NCBI RefSeq assembly: GCF_000346465.2
Contig: NC_034009.1
Span: forward strand, 39,662,456 to 39,726,455
Direction: 5' to 3'
DNA: 64,000 nucleotides
From: Prunus persica
Taxonomy: Eukaryota; Streptophyta; Magnoliopsida; Rosales; Rosaceae
Each line of letters opens with the position of its first letter. Within the stretch, counting starts at the first letter, position 1. The notes under the pieces are model-generated. The model did no database searches. It had not been told where the DNA came from and saw only the letters and a list, made by a program, of their open reading frames with translations. A program made the position numbers and the translations under genes. Shown one piece after another: positions 33,240-45,199 of this stretch.

Positions 33240-35280
33240 AAAATTAATAAAGCAGAAACTGTACCCTTTAATTATATATGGACGTATGTTTTTTTGTTTT
33301 CAAGTCTTAGATGACATGGGGACCTAAAATTATTGCTCCTAGTGGACTCTCGACCCCTCTCAAATTTAAGTGGTCCATTATTATTAACCACATATTTTAT
33401 GGACCATGCAGCTGTGAGGTTTTATCTCAAAAACCTTCGGTACATTTCTCCCACATGCCACAATTGTATATTCACAATTACGGCTGTTACGTCACATCAT
33501 GCCACTTGCCTCACATGCAACAAGTCTGTGTTTTGGGGATTGCCGAGCTGCATCAATTCTGCCAATGTCAATTCTGCCCCTGGACTCTCTCAAAGCACAT
33601 TTAAAACCTATGCGAACATATATTAGAGTTTATGATGTATGTATCTAGAAAATGCCAACACTAATTTCGTAACATGTAAAAATTATTAGAGATTGGAAGT
33701 TTTTATCATTTTTTCTTCCAGTCTCTCCACCACTTATTAATACAGATTACTCATGTGATGAGTTTACAAAACCTATTTCTCTACTCTCGCAAAGACTAAA
33801 CTTCTTCTCAAAAGACTAGATCACTTTACCTCTATCTCTGTGAAATGTAAAAAGTTGAAACTTTAATGTCAAACCTCGACAAAGTGTTCTACTTTACAAA
33901 CTTCTTGTGTCTACCAATTTGTACTAAAATTAATTTATCTACGGTGCTCAGCTTCATCGTATGTGTGTCCTTAATTTTAGTGGAAATTGGAAGTTTCCAT
34001 AATTTTTGCTTTAAGTCACTCTTCTGAAGGAAGTTGAGGTTCCACTCCATAATCCCAAATGTCAGGTTGACTTATGGCAAACAATGTAAATATGTAGGAG
34101 TACTATGACCTTTTATAGCATTTTTAGTTTGAATTTGGGTTTTATACATAGATTTCAAAATTAATAGGTTGATGCCTAGGAAATAGAAATTGTAAGGGCC
34201 TATATTAGAGTAGCCCTCTTAAAAATAATATTAATTAATGAATATTTGTTCTTCTTGTTGTTTTGAAGTAGTGGTGGGAGGCAGACCAACAAAAAAAATA
34301 TAGTGAAGGCTTATAAGAGCATTTACAATCATGCTCCCTATTTTTTAGTTAAAATTTAGCTAAAAATAGAAAAAAGTTATTATAGGAGCTCTTTATAAAA
34401 TTTGAATTCCAATCGTACTCCCTAATTTAGGGAGTCATAAATATTATAGTTATTTTTTAATTCAATTTGATTTTGGTTAATCTCTATAAATAAATAAAAA
34501 TATGAAAAAATAGTTAGCATTAATTAAAAGTTTAAACTATGCATAAAACAAAGAAACATTAAATTATAGGGAGCCACTATGCCAATAATTGTATCCTCTA
34601 AATATATAGGGACATATTTTTTTTGTTTTCATGACATGTGGCCCTAAAATTATTGTTCCTAGCGGGCTCTCCAACCCCTCTCGATTGAAAACCAATTGTG
34701 TAAATCTTCAATCTTGAATGATGCACCTAAAACTCAAGTGTCCCAGGCCAATTATTGCTCTCATACCACGTGTTGTAATAAACATCCATCCATTCTAAAG
34801 GAAAGATAACCATCGATATTATCTCAAATTTAACCACTTAAGTTCATTATGATTAACTATGTATCTTATGAACCAATCCAATCGTGAGGTTTTATACCCA
34901 ATTAGATCGACCAATACAAAGTTCACACGTGGATTGAAAAGCACTATCAATAGGGGAGTGTTCGGCACCCTTTACTGCCGAGCGCAACACAAGATCCCTT
35001 GCATGCCCTCACTAAGTTGAGCCCAACTATTTTTTAGCATTAACAATATATATAGATTGAAAAAATAAAATAAAAATCAATCTATTATCATATATTTTAT
35101 AAAATACATATTATTGCTCCATCCTCCATACACTTGCATGCCCTCTTACAAAGTGTGAAGTAGATTTTTTGTGCTCCAACTCATTGACTAGGGCTGAAAC
35201 ATGGTTAGTTAGATTTATAAGATCTTTTGTTTTTTGGGAATTTTCTGAAGCAAGGAAAATCAAATAAAATTAATAAAGCA
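33240..35280 (+). repeat. Duplicated BURP-flank block, copy 3
   Basis: This block has the same order as copy 2: CCTCTCAAATTTAAGTGGTCC (33355), AACAAGTCTGTGTTTTGGGG (33519) and so on. It carries the 418-bp MITE only up to GGGAGCCACTAT (34576), where the sequence jumps to GCCAATAATTGTATCC, equivalent to copy 2 position 32564. About 1.04 kb present in copy 2 is therefore missing, with ATG shared at both borders. Confidence 0.75.
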
Positions 35281-35586
35281 GAAACTGTACCCTTTAATTA
35301 TATATGGACATATGTTTTTTTGTTTTTTTGCTCTCGACCCCTCTCAAATTTAAGTGGTCCATTATTGTTAACCACATATTTTATGGACCATCCAGCTTCG
35401 GTACATTTCAAAAAGCTTCGGTACATTTCTCCCACATGACACAATTGTATATTCACAATTACTTCTGGGTACCCCTCATCAGTCGTCTATAAAATGGTGA
35501 AGCCAGTTGCTACTGTTACCATAAGAGCCAGCTCCGACTTTCTTTAATTTCTTGCTACATCTGTTGCTAAGTTAATTTCAGTCCTA
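35281..35586 (+). promoter_or_regulatory. BURP gene proximal promoter and 5' leader
   Basis: A TATA box (GTCTATAAAATGG) sits at about 35484, roughly 100 bp before the ATG at 35587. The stretch from GGGTACCCCTCATCAG through AGAGCCAGCTCCGACTTTC is conserved in the gene-less copy at 27550-27633. The segment upstream repeats TTCGGTACATTTC twice (35397 and 35416). Confidence 0.65.
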
Positions 35587-37235
35587 ATGGGGTTTCATCT
35601 CCCACTCATCTTTGCTATTCTCAGTGTAAGCTCTGCAATTTGATTAACTTTTCCATTCTCTCTCATTGTACTCTATATATATAAATGAAAGTTTTGTGTT
35701 CCTATAATTCTCTCCGATTTTATTTAGTACGTACTTAAGTGTCGTCCACTAATTAATTACACTTTGTGAGATTTGATTTTAATTAGAGTTCGAATTAATG
35801 TTGCAGCTAGCAGCGGTTGCACTGGCAAACAATGCTGCTCAACCAGCACCTCAACTTTACTGGAACTCCGTCCTGCCAAACACACAGATGCCAAGATCTA
35901 TCAGTGAACTTCTGCATCCTGGTTTGTGTTCAGCTCTTTATAATCTTAGATATCTCTTCTACCTGCCATTTTACTAAAATATGTTCGACCACATATTTAT
36001 CAGCTAACTACTGTGATTACAAGAATGACACTTATTTTCCAATATAATTTGCAGACTCCACAAATGAAGAAAAGAGCAAACCTGAAATTTTCCCATTGCA
36101 GGGCAATAGAGTTTACACTCAAAGCCATTATAAAAAACGTCCTCCTCCTCCATCTGACGAGGGCAAACCTGAAACTTTCCCATTGGGCAATAGCCATTAC
36201 ACTCAAACCCGTTATAAAAAACGTCCTCCTCCTCCATCTGACGAGGGCAAACCTGAAAATTTCCCATTGGGCAATAGCCATTACACTCAAACCCGTTATA
36301 AAAAACGTCCTCCTCCTCCATCCGACGAGGGCAAACCTGAAAATTTCCCATTGGCCAATAGCTTTTACACTCAAACCCGTTATAAAAAACGTCCTCCTCC
36401 TCCATCTGACGAGGGCAAACCTGAAAATTTCCCATTGGCCAATAGCTTTTACACTCAAAGCCATTATAAAAAACGTCCTCCTCCTCCATCTGACGAGGGC
36501 AAACCTGAAAATTTCCCATTGGCACGTTCTCCTCCATCTGACAGTCAACTAAAGCATTACAAAGACTTAGCTATTTTCTTCTTCGAGAAGGACATGCGCC
36601 CGGGCACAACTATGAAGTTCCAATTCCCTAGAAATTCAAACACGGCTACTTTCCTGCCACGCGAAAGTGCTCAATCGATCCCCTTCTCCTCTAAGAAACT
36701 ACCAGAAATTTTCAACCATTTTTCAGTGAAGCCAACATCTGAGGAAGCCAAAACAATTAAGCAAACAATCGAAGAGTGTGAAGCTCCAGGCCTTAAGGGA
36801 GAGGAAAAATATTGCGCCACATCTTTAGAATCAATGGTTGATTTTAGCACTTCGAAGCTTGGAACAAGAAACGTTGAAGCAATCTCAACGGAGGTATTGG
36901 AAGAAGGAGCCACCAAGTACATGCACAACTATACAACAATGCCGGGACTGAAGAAGTTGGAAGGTGACAAAGTCGTTGTGTGTCATAAGGAGAACTATCC
37001 CTATGCTGTGTTTCTCTGCCATGCAATAAAACAAACAGAAGCTTATGTTCTCTCCCTGAAAGCCGATGATGGGATGAAGGTGAAAGCAGTAACCATCTGC
37101 CATCTAGACACATCAGAATGGGACCCAGAGCATTTGTCCTTCCAAATCCTCAACGTTAAGCCCGGAACCACTCCCATCTGCCATTTCCTTACCACTGATG
37201 CTATTGCCTGGGTTCCAAAACACAAATCTGCATGA
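35587..37235 (+). CDS. BURP-domain protein, RD22-like
   Basis: Three exons join in phase: 35587-35625, 35807-35921 and 36055-37235, encoding 444 residues. Residues 1-21 (MGFHLPLIFAILSLAAVALA) are a signal peptide, so the protein is secreted to the wall or apoplast. A short conserved segment (YWNSVLPNTQMPRSISELL) precedes five tandem 28-residue repeats (KPENFPLGNSHYTQTRYKKR plus PPPPSDEG; 84-bp units starting near 36165, 36249, 36333, 36417 and 36501). The C-terminal BURP domain starts at FFEKDMRPGTTMKF and has the signature CH-X10-CH-X25-CH-X25-CH. RD22-type BURP genes are often drought- or ABA-responsive, but regulation is not visible here beyond a TATA box. A polyadenylation-type AATAAA lies near 37399. 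The 28-residue repeat is rich in Arg/Lys and Pro and is unlike the TXV repeats of RD22, so orthology is uncertain. The gene appears complete. Confidence 0.92.
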
Positions 37236-37778
37236 TCATCACTTAGCACTGTACGTGTAATAAGCTTGGTCGGGTTGCACCCTAGGCCTGCATAATTATC
37301 TCCCTACTTATTTCTGCCTCTTCATCATGCGGTGTAAGATATATGATGAGATGAAGTTTTCTCTTGTAACTATGTAGACTACTTCAACTTGTACTCATAA
37401 TAAAGCACGCTGTTGGGGGGTTCTACTTAATTTCGTTCTCTCCAATGTTTGAGTGTTGAATTGTTACGTTGGAATAGGCTGCTAATGCATGTAGTTAGAG
37501 AAGCCTTCATTTATATCAAAGTCCTCAAACTATCAAGAATTAATGTATCCAGAAACATATACCAAGACGCAAAACAACATATTTTCCATTCTCTGTCTGT
37601 AACACCAAAGCAAACTTCCTTTATCACATCATTTAAAGGATCAAATTCCAGTACTAATCTAATCCATCATGTAAAGCATACAAGTGCCTACCTAAATTTG
37701 TCCATTGGATATATATGTCACTTTTTATTTTTTGATAGAGATATAAATGTTGAAAAAATTAGAGTACACAACTCTTAT
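37236..37778. other. 3' flank of BURP gene, no other gene seen
   Basis: It contains the 3' untranslated region with AATAAA near 37399 and then AT-rich spacer up to the CACTA target duplication AGA at 37779-37781. Confidence 0.5.
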
Positions 37779-37798
37779 AGACACTACTACGATTTACT

Positions 37799-38512
37799 AT
37801 TTGCGCGACGGAAGTTTGCGCGACGAACATTGTTTCGTCGCGCAAAAAGCACTATTGCGACGAAAAAAAAATACCGTAGCGCAAACAACATAACACAAGC
37901 GCGACAAACAGTTTCGTCGCGCAAACAATCTATGCGCGACCAATATTAATTTCGTCGCGCAAAGGTAGGGGAAAAAAACCCGGTTTTTTTTTTTTGGCGC
38001 CATAATCTTGCGCGACAACAACAATCGTCGCGCATGACAATATTGCGCGACAATTCAAAGAATTCGTCAGGTAAAGATGGACAGAAAATTGTCTCATTTT
38101 TTTGGCGGTAAAAAACTTTGCGCGACGAAATTTTTCGTCTCAAAAGACAACTTAGCGCGACGGAAATATGTACCGTCGCGTAAAAAAACGAGGGATACTT
38201 ATTTTTGGCGCCAAAATGCAGGGTGGATAAAAAAAATTTTGCGCGACGGAATTACCTTCGTCGCGTAAAGTGTAATGCCGGTGCTTTCTTGCGCGACGAA
38301 ATAAATAATTTGCGCGACGTAATTTAAACCTTGCGCGACGAAAAGTATTATTTGCGCGACGAAATTTTGTGCGACGAATAATATGTTTCGTCGCACAAAA
38401 AAGCAGATGTCGACAGGTAATTGCGCGACGGAAATGTTGTTTTGTGCGATGGAAAAGTGGGTTTTCGCGACGGCATTTTGCGCGACGGATATTGGTGTTC
38501 GTCGCGCAAAGT
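37799..38512. repeat. 5' subterminal repeat array of CACTA element 1
   Basis: Numerous GCGCGACGRA motifs in both orientations, often paired as imperfect palindromes about 20-40 bp apart. In En/Spm-type elements such motifs are binding sites for the TNPA protein. ORFs called across the array are artefacts. Confidence 0.85.
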
Positions 38513-39310
38513 CCTTCTTCTTCATATTAGTATCTGCCATTGCAGAGGCAGAATGCAGAAATTGCATTCTGCCTCTCTCTCACTCTCCCTGCCGCTGCTC
38601 TGCTGTGAATTCAATACGTTCATTGGGTATGTATTTTTTGTCGTTAGTTTAAATGTATTAATGTAAATTCGTAGTAACGCTATTAATTTTGTTATCGTTA
38701 GGGATATTTGTGATTAGTGATTGGTGGAGAACGATTGAGAAGGTATGTTATTGTAAAAGTTTGTTTGTTATGTTTGTAATTTTTTTGTGAAGTTATATGT
38801 ATATAATGTTGTGAAATTGTGCGTGACATAGCACAATGTGTTGTGATGTACGAAGTTAATTGAAATTAACTTCGTACTTTTATTTTTATGTTTAGTAACA
38901 CGTAGTTTCCCGTTCGAGATTAGTTGGATTTCGTGCATGGATGAGTAATGCATGACTGCGGTCCAATTAATTCTTGAATTGTCCCATTATTTGGACAGTT
39001 TGGTAATGCATAGTGTTGTCACATAATCTTCGGCTACAGGATTAGGTTTCGATTGTGGAGATTTCGGTGTCATCTCGGTACGTTCTTCGAGTGGTACGTA
39101 GGTATTTATACCTATGCCCACTTCAAGAACTGTGTCGAGATGCTGCCGAAATTAATCCACGTCGAAATCTAATCTCATGTAGCCGTAGGTTACGTGACAG
39201 GACTATGCATTCCCGAATGGGATAGGGCCCTTACCGGAGGCATAAGGTGACATTATAACTTCGTATGAAGTTGTTGTGATTGTTGTGTCGTGATTGTGGT
39301 TTCATGAATT

Positions 39311-42300
39311 ATGAGCAGAAGGTGGATACATAACCCGAATAGATGCGCAGACGAATACTTGGATGGAATCGAGGATTTTATTGAGTTTGCACATAGACAC
39401 AACCCGGGTGCAAGTAGAATCCGTTGTCCTTGTAGGAGGTGTAACAACACGTTGTGGGAGACAATTGAAAATGTTGGATTTCATTTAGTAAGGAATGGAA
39501 TGATTGAAACATATAGCATTTGGAACCTTCACGGCGAACATGTAGGCCATGCTTCGTCTTCAAATGCCCCAAGAGTGGACAATGTTGAACCTATTGTGGA
39601 TCCTAATGATCAAGTCATGGGTATTATACAGGATGCTTTTCCATTCGCATCGACCAACATCAATCAGGAAGGGGAAGATAACGTGCCTACACCAATAGAC
39701 AGTGCGGAGTTTGAACAGTATGAAAAACTGTTAAAAAATGCCAACCAAGAGTTATACCCGGGGTACGAGAGCTTTTCCGTTCTCACTTCTATTGTGGAGC
39801 TAATGCACGGAAAAATAAAGTATCGTATGTCGAACTTGTGTTTCGATTACTTTTTGGGGGTTTTCAAGAGAATGCTTCCGACGGATAATTATTTGCCGAA
39901 AGACCAGAAACATGCACAGAAGGTGTTGCATGGTCTTGGATTGGGTTATGAAAAAATCCACGCTTGCAAAAACAATTGCATGTTATTCTACAAAGAGCAT
40001 GAAACGTTGGATACATGCCCTATATGCAATGAGTCGAGGTTCAAAATGACATCCCAGAATAGAACGACTAAGATACCACAAAAAGTCATGCGTTATCTGC
40101 CCCTTAAACCTGGGTTGCAGCGATTGTATATGTCGACGCATACTGCCACAGACATGAGATGGCATAAGGAAAAACGGGTAGACGATGATGTGATGCGGCA
40201 TCCTGCAGATGGGGAGGCATGGAAAGAGTTCGATCGAACGTTCCCCGAGTTTGCTGCTGATCCCCGAAATGTAAGATTGGGACTTGCCACTGACGGATTC
40301 AATCCGTATGGGGTTCTAAACCAACACCACAGCACTTGGCCGATTTTCGCATTCCCATATAATTTGCCGCCTTGGAAATGCATGAAAAAAGAATACATGA
40401 TGATGACTGTTTTGATAACTGAGGATCCTGGCAGGTCAATTGATGTGTACTTAAGGCCTCTGGTTGATGAGCTGAAAGATTTATGGACAAACGGTGTTCG
40501 CACGTACGATAAATCAACTGGGAGGATGTTCACTTTGCGAGCAGCAATTATGTGGACTGTGAATGATTTTCCAGCATATGCAATGGTTTCTGGGTGGAGC
40601 ACAAAAGGTTATATGGCATGTCATGTATGCAAGGAAGATGTAACTTCTGGTTGGCACGCGGGAAAAGTTTGTTACCTTGGTCATCGGAGATGGTTGCCAT
40701 GGGACCACGAGTGGCGAGAAAAAGATAAAGAGTTCAACGGGAACACAGAGCGTCGCCTCAGACCTGGAGAATGGTCCGGTGATGAGATCTTGGAACAGCT
40801 GAACCGTTTGGATTTTGGTCCGTTCGGAAAAACAATTAGTCGGACCAGACCTTCTACACATTTGAACTGGACGCACAAGCCTATGTTTTTTGAGCTCCCA
40901 TATTGGTCGAAACTGAAATTGAGGCACAATCTAGATGTGATGCATGTTGAGAAAAATGTATTCGACACATTGGTGGGCACGATTCTAGATATCGAGGGGA
41001 AGACGAAGGACACGATCAAAGCTCGTCTTGATTTGGAAAGAATGGGCATACGAAGGGGTTTATGGATGAATAGGGACAGTGATAAAGCTAGAAGGGATCT
41101 TGCATTCTTTTCTATGAAACCGAATGACAAAAAGGAGTTTCTAAAGTTTGTATCGTCTGTCAAATTTCCCGATGGGTATGCTTCTAATATCGCACGTTGC
41201 GTGAATGTCGATGGGGGTAAATTTACTGGACTTAAGAGCCATGACTGCCATGTTCCTGTGGGTATTCGACACCTACTGCCGGAAGATGTGGTGAAGCCAA
41301 TCATGTTGTTATCCAGATTTTTTTCCCAACTGACGGCAAAAACATTGCGAAGGACAGACATGTTTCAGTTGCGCCATGACATTGTCCAAGTCCTATGCAA
41401 GTTTGAGATGATATTTCCTCCGGCTTTCTTTACAAGTATGATGCACGTAATGGTTCACTTGCCAGAAGAGGCATTGCTTGCTGGTCCTGTCAACTATCGC
41501 TGGATGTATCCAATAGAAAGGTATATAATCTTTATCATTTGTGTATGCATCATTATCGACACTTTGCTAATTTGTATCATATCGTTTTATTTTGGCAGGC
41601 TTCTCGGAGAGCTGAAAAAAAGTGTACGCAACAGGGCAAAGCCCGAAGGATTAATTATAGAGGCTTGGGTTCAATATGAGTCGCTTACTTTCTGTGGAAT
41701 GTATTTAAAAGATGTGGAGACGGTTTTCAATCGTCCTCAACGCAATAATGACGGAGGTATGAGAAATGAAAAACTTTTTGTTTTTGCCCAAAGCGCATGA
41801 CCATTTGGAGATCCTGGACGAGGAGAGTCGTTTTCTAGAAATGACATGGAGGTAGCGCATTGGTTCGTACTGAACAATTGTGATGAGATAATGGCCTACT
41901 TAGATGAGCATGAACAGATGATGAAGCGAGAACATCCATCACATTTGGTTGCCCGGAAACATCGTGAATTATTTCCACAATGGTTTTTGGATTCTGTAAG
42001 TTATAACTGTTTTGTAATTGACAAATATAAATTGTAGTATTTAATTTTGTCAGACTAACATGTAAATGATTTTGTATACTATTAGGTGAATAAATTGAAA
42101 TCATCGAATTCCCCCACTTACAGTGATGAGTTATATAACTTGGCGTTCGGCCCAATTCGTGCTGAGTTGTTCTCGGGTTGTAATGTTAACGGCGTCAAAT
42201 TTTTGGGGGCCGCACGAGATGACAAGTTGTGTATGCAAAACAGCGGTGTCCATGTCCCAGGTGGAGGCGAAAGTACGGACATTGATTTCTATGGCAAACT

Positions 42301-42838
42301 GACAACTGTCGTGCAATTGCTTTAGAAAGATCGATACCAAGTCATCATGTTTAAGTGTCGATGGTTCGATACCAACCCAAATAGGGCGGGAAGTGTTAAA
42401 ATCGACCATGGAGTACTGTTTGTGAACATGGCGTCCCAAATTGTGTATCTAGATGACCCTAAAGCCGGGAGCGGGTGAAAAGTTGTGCAGAAGATGGATC
42501 ATAGGAACGTGTATGATATACCAGAACTAGACCCAAGTGACAACGACGTCGACAATGTGGCTGACCAACGTTTAGAATCTTCAATGGAAAATGATGCGGA
42601 AACACTTCGAGATACAAATGTTATACAAGAACCGTTTCAAATAGAAGGAGTGTCTTCAGTAGAAATACCGATTCAGTCAATTACAATTGACCTCGGTGAT
42701 CTTCCCCGATACGATGTTGCAGTGGGTCCTAGCAACGCCGATGATGCAGTTATAGAGGAGGAGGAGGAAGAAGATTGGGAGACCGAGAGTGATGATAGCG
42801 ATGATAACGAAAGTTATTATAGTTCAGATGATGAATAA
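39311..42838 (+). pseudogene. TNPD/TNP2-like CACTA transposase (nearly intact)
   Basis: Exons 39311-41520, 41599-41995 and 42086-42838 join in phase (introns of 78 and 90 bp). The N-terminus MSRRWIHNPNRCADEYLDG is the transposase-associated domain, with paired CPCRRC cysteines. The central Transposase_21/TNP2 region includes HACKNNCMLFYKEHETLDTC, LGLATDGFNPYG and LRHNLDVMHVEKNVFDTLVG. A DUF4218-type segment (VNYRWMYPIERLLGELKKSV) and a DUF4216-type segment (MFKCRWFDTNP) follow, then an acidic tail. Three in-frame stops occur late: TGA 41798, TAG 42323 and TGA 42476; the first 830 codons are open. Each stop could arise by one transition. This is the catalytic protein of the element. Confidence 0.9.
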
Positions 42839-43430
42839 TGAATTTATTTGTAAAGTTATTATGTTAGTGTATTCATTTTGTGTAATACAAATCTTTGAAT
42901 ATATGTAGTTGTCCATATGTAGTTGTGTATTCATTCTCCATATTTCATCACAAACTTCATTGGAATGTCAATACTTTAGTCAATACTTATTACGACCCCA
43001 TGCTTGTCGATTGGTTTTTATTTATTTATTTATTAATGTCTTTAACTCTTCAATTATTATTTTTTTCTTTTGAGATATAGTTATTTCTTCATGTTTAAAC
43101 AAAAAATATAAGTTATTTCTCCAATATTATCTGTGTGCCACTTATTTTTCTTCACTTTGGTTCATGATTAGTGGCATCAATCTAGTCAAACCGATAAAAT
43201 CGGTCGATTCAAATCTTAATTATCAATTTAGTTTGGTTTTGATGAAGAAATACAAAGCCTTTCCAAAAAATACAGAGCATAAAAAATGATGAATACAAAA
43301 CCTTTCCAAAAAATACAAAGCATACACAATTTGAATTAAATGAGGATTTATGGCGCCAAATCCTTGCGCAACGATAAGGAGCCCTTCGTCGCGCAAATAT
43401 ATATTAGGTAACGTTATAGTATAATATATA
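42839..43430. other. Intergenic part of CACTA element 1
   Basis: 3' flank of the TNPD-like gene, with short direct repeats of AAAACCTTTCCAAAAAATACA (43240-43325, about 40-bp spacing) and one isolated TTGCGCAACG...CGTCGCGCAAA pair (43363-43402). Confidence 0.5.
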
Positions 43431-44025
43431 CCCACATATATATTTAAAATTGGCGATCGAAGTAGTTCATTGTATTCATATGAAGTGTAGGACTGTAGCT
43501 GCAAAAAATCATCAACATCGGAGTTAAAATAACCGTTCAATCATCACTTTTTATTTAGAACCGTCGAAAAGTTTTACCCCGTTACTTAATCTCTGAATGT
43601 TTTTTTTGTCTGATTTTTGCTGTCTATGATCTCGAAGTATAACAAAACAAGTTTGACGGCTGGATGACTGAAGCTAGTTTCGTAGACTGCGTGTGCTATC
43701 AAAATCATATATTCACCAAAAACTCAAAAATTTGTTCATACATTTGTGAAAATGTAACTTAATGTTTATGTGGTATCCCCTAGTGTAAAAATATGAAATT
43801 GAAGATCAAATTCAGTCATTGTATTCATATAGGGTCAACAAATGTTGCTGTAAAAAATGATCAAAATCGGAGTTAAAATAACCGTTAAATCATGACTTTT
43901 CATTTATAACCGTCAAAATATTTTGTCCTGTTCCCTGATATCTGAATGTTTGGTCGTTTTGATTTTTGGCGTATACGATCTCCAAGTATAAACAAATAAG
44001 TTTGCCGGTTGGATCATTGAAACTA
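43431..44025 (-). repeat. About 1.7 copies of the 345-bp repeat, inverted relative to CACTA element 2
   Basis: It contains CGGAGTTAAAATAACCGTT (43519 and 43870) and ATTCATATAGGGTCAA-like blocks. These are the reverse complement of the 345-bp tandem unit at 52369-53635. This shows that the two CACTA elements share internal non-coding DNA. Confidence 0.8.
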
Positions 44026-44092
44026 TTTTAGGGTTTAGGGTTTAGGGCTTAGGGCTTAGGGTTTAGGGTTTACATTTTAGGGTTTAGGTTTT
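44026..44092 (+). repeat. Telomere-like (TTTAGGG)n stretch inside the CACTA element
   Basis: About eight consecutive TTTAGGG or GCTTAGGG units, the plant telomere repeat, directly abut the first GCGCGACGAA motif of the internal array. Confidence 0.8.
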
Positions 44093-45182
44093 GCGCGACG
44101 AATAAACATTCCTTTCGTCGCACAAAGTGAAAGTGACAAAGATTGCGCGACGGATAAGTCTTCCATTCGTCGCGTAATCTGGGACACACATTTCACCCCT
44201 CCATACCCTTTGAACACTTAGTGAAAATTTCAACCGAATGAAATTCTTGAACCCGCGCGACGAACAAAGCAAATACGTCGCGTAAAGTGGACGTGAACAA
44301 GATTGCGCGACGGATAAATCTGGTATTCGTCGCGCAATCTGGGCCACACTTTCACCCTTCCATCCCCTTTGAACACTTAGTGAAAATTTCAACCGAATGA
44401 AATTTTTGAACTCGCGCGACGAACAAAACAAATACGTTGCGCAAAGTGGACGTGAACAAGATTGTGCGACGGATAAATCTAATTTTCGTCGCGCAATCTG
44501 GGCCACGCTTTCACCCTTCCATCCCCTTTGAACACTTAGTGAAAATTTCAAGCGAAGCAAAATCTTCAACTCGCGCGACGAATAAAAGTATTCGTCGCGC
44601 AAAAGGCACAGGCCTCTGATTTTTGTTAGCAAACATTGCGCGACGTTTACTGTCTTCGTCGCGCAAAAGGCACAGACCCTTCAGTTTCAGCCTCCCGCTA
44701 AACCCAAAATTTTCCCAAAATTTTGGCGGAACGACAGCGTTTTGCGCGACGAACATATGACTTTCCGTCGCACAAGGTTAACCTTGCTCGACGTTTACTA
44801 TCTTCGTCGCGCAAAAGCACAAACCCTTCAGTTTCAGCCTCCCGCTAAACCCTAAGTCCCAAAATTTGGGCGGAACGACATCGTTTTGCGCGACGAATAT
44901 ATGATTTTCCGTCGCGCAAGGAGAACCTTGCGCAACGTTTACTATCTTCGTCGCGCAAAATCACAGTTTCAGCCTCCCGCTAAACCCTAAATCCCAAAAT
45001 TTTGGTGGAACAACAGCGTTTTGCGCGACGAACCATGTATTTTTCGTCGCGCAAAAGGCACAGACCCTAATCCCCATTCAAAATTTGGCGTTCTGGGAGA
45101 CCTTGCGCGACGGATATTTCATCGCGCAAGATTCATTAATACCATTTTGCACGACGCATTCTGTTCTTCGTCGCGCAAAGTC
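44090..45182. repeat. Internal GCGCGACGAA array upstream of the TNPA-like gene
   Basis: It consists of larger repeats (units with TTGAACACTTAGTGAAAATT at 44209, 44368 and 44527; units with CAGTTTCAGCCTCCCGCTAA at 44681, 44829 and 44966). Each is bordered by GCGCGACGAA / TTCGTCGCGCAA motifs. It ends about 20 bp before the CT-rich leader of the second gene. The position suggests a promoter as well as binding array. Confidence 0.8.
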
Positions 45183-45199
45183 GAATAAATTTGCAGAAA

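Noticed and set aside
36000..36548. Minus-strand and alternate-frame repetitive ORFs over the BURP gene
   Set aside because: They are shadows of the 84-bp repeats, which are open in several frames; only the plus frame joins to the signal peptide and BURP domain.
37797..38666. ORFs rich in Arg/Ala/Thr across GCGCGACGAA arrays (also 44084-44756, 48205-48694, 51405-52050, 53923-54150)
   Set aside because: They are translations of non-coding CACTA subterminal motifs.
40093..41361. Minus-strand ORFs of up to 226 residues opposite the TNPD-like gene
   Set aside because: Antisense shadows of a conserved transposase frame; no independent similarity.
44026..44092. A chromosome end
   Set aside because: Telomere-type repeats are few and lie inside a CACTA element with normal sequence on both sides.
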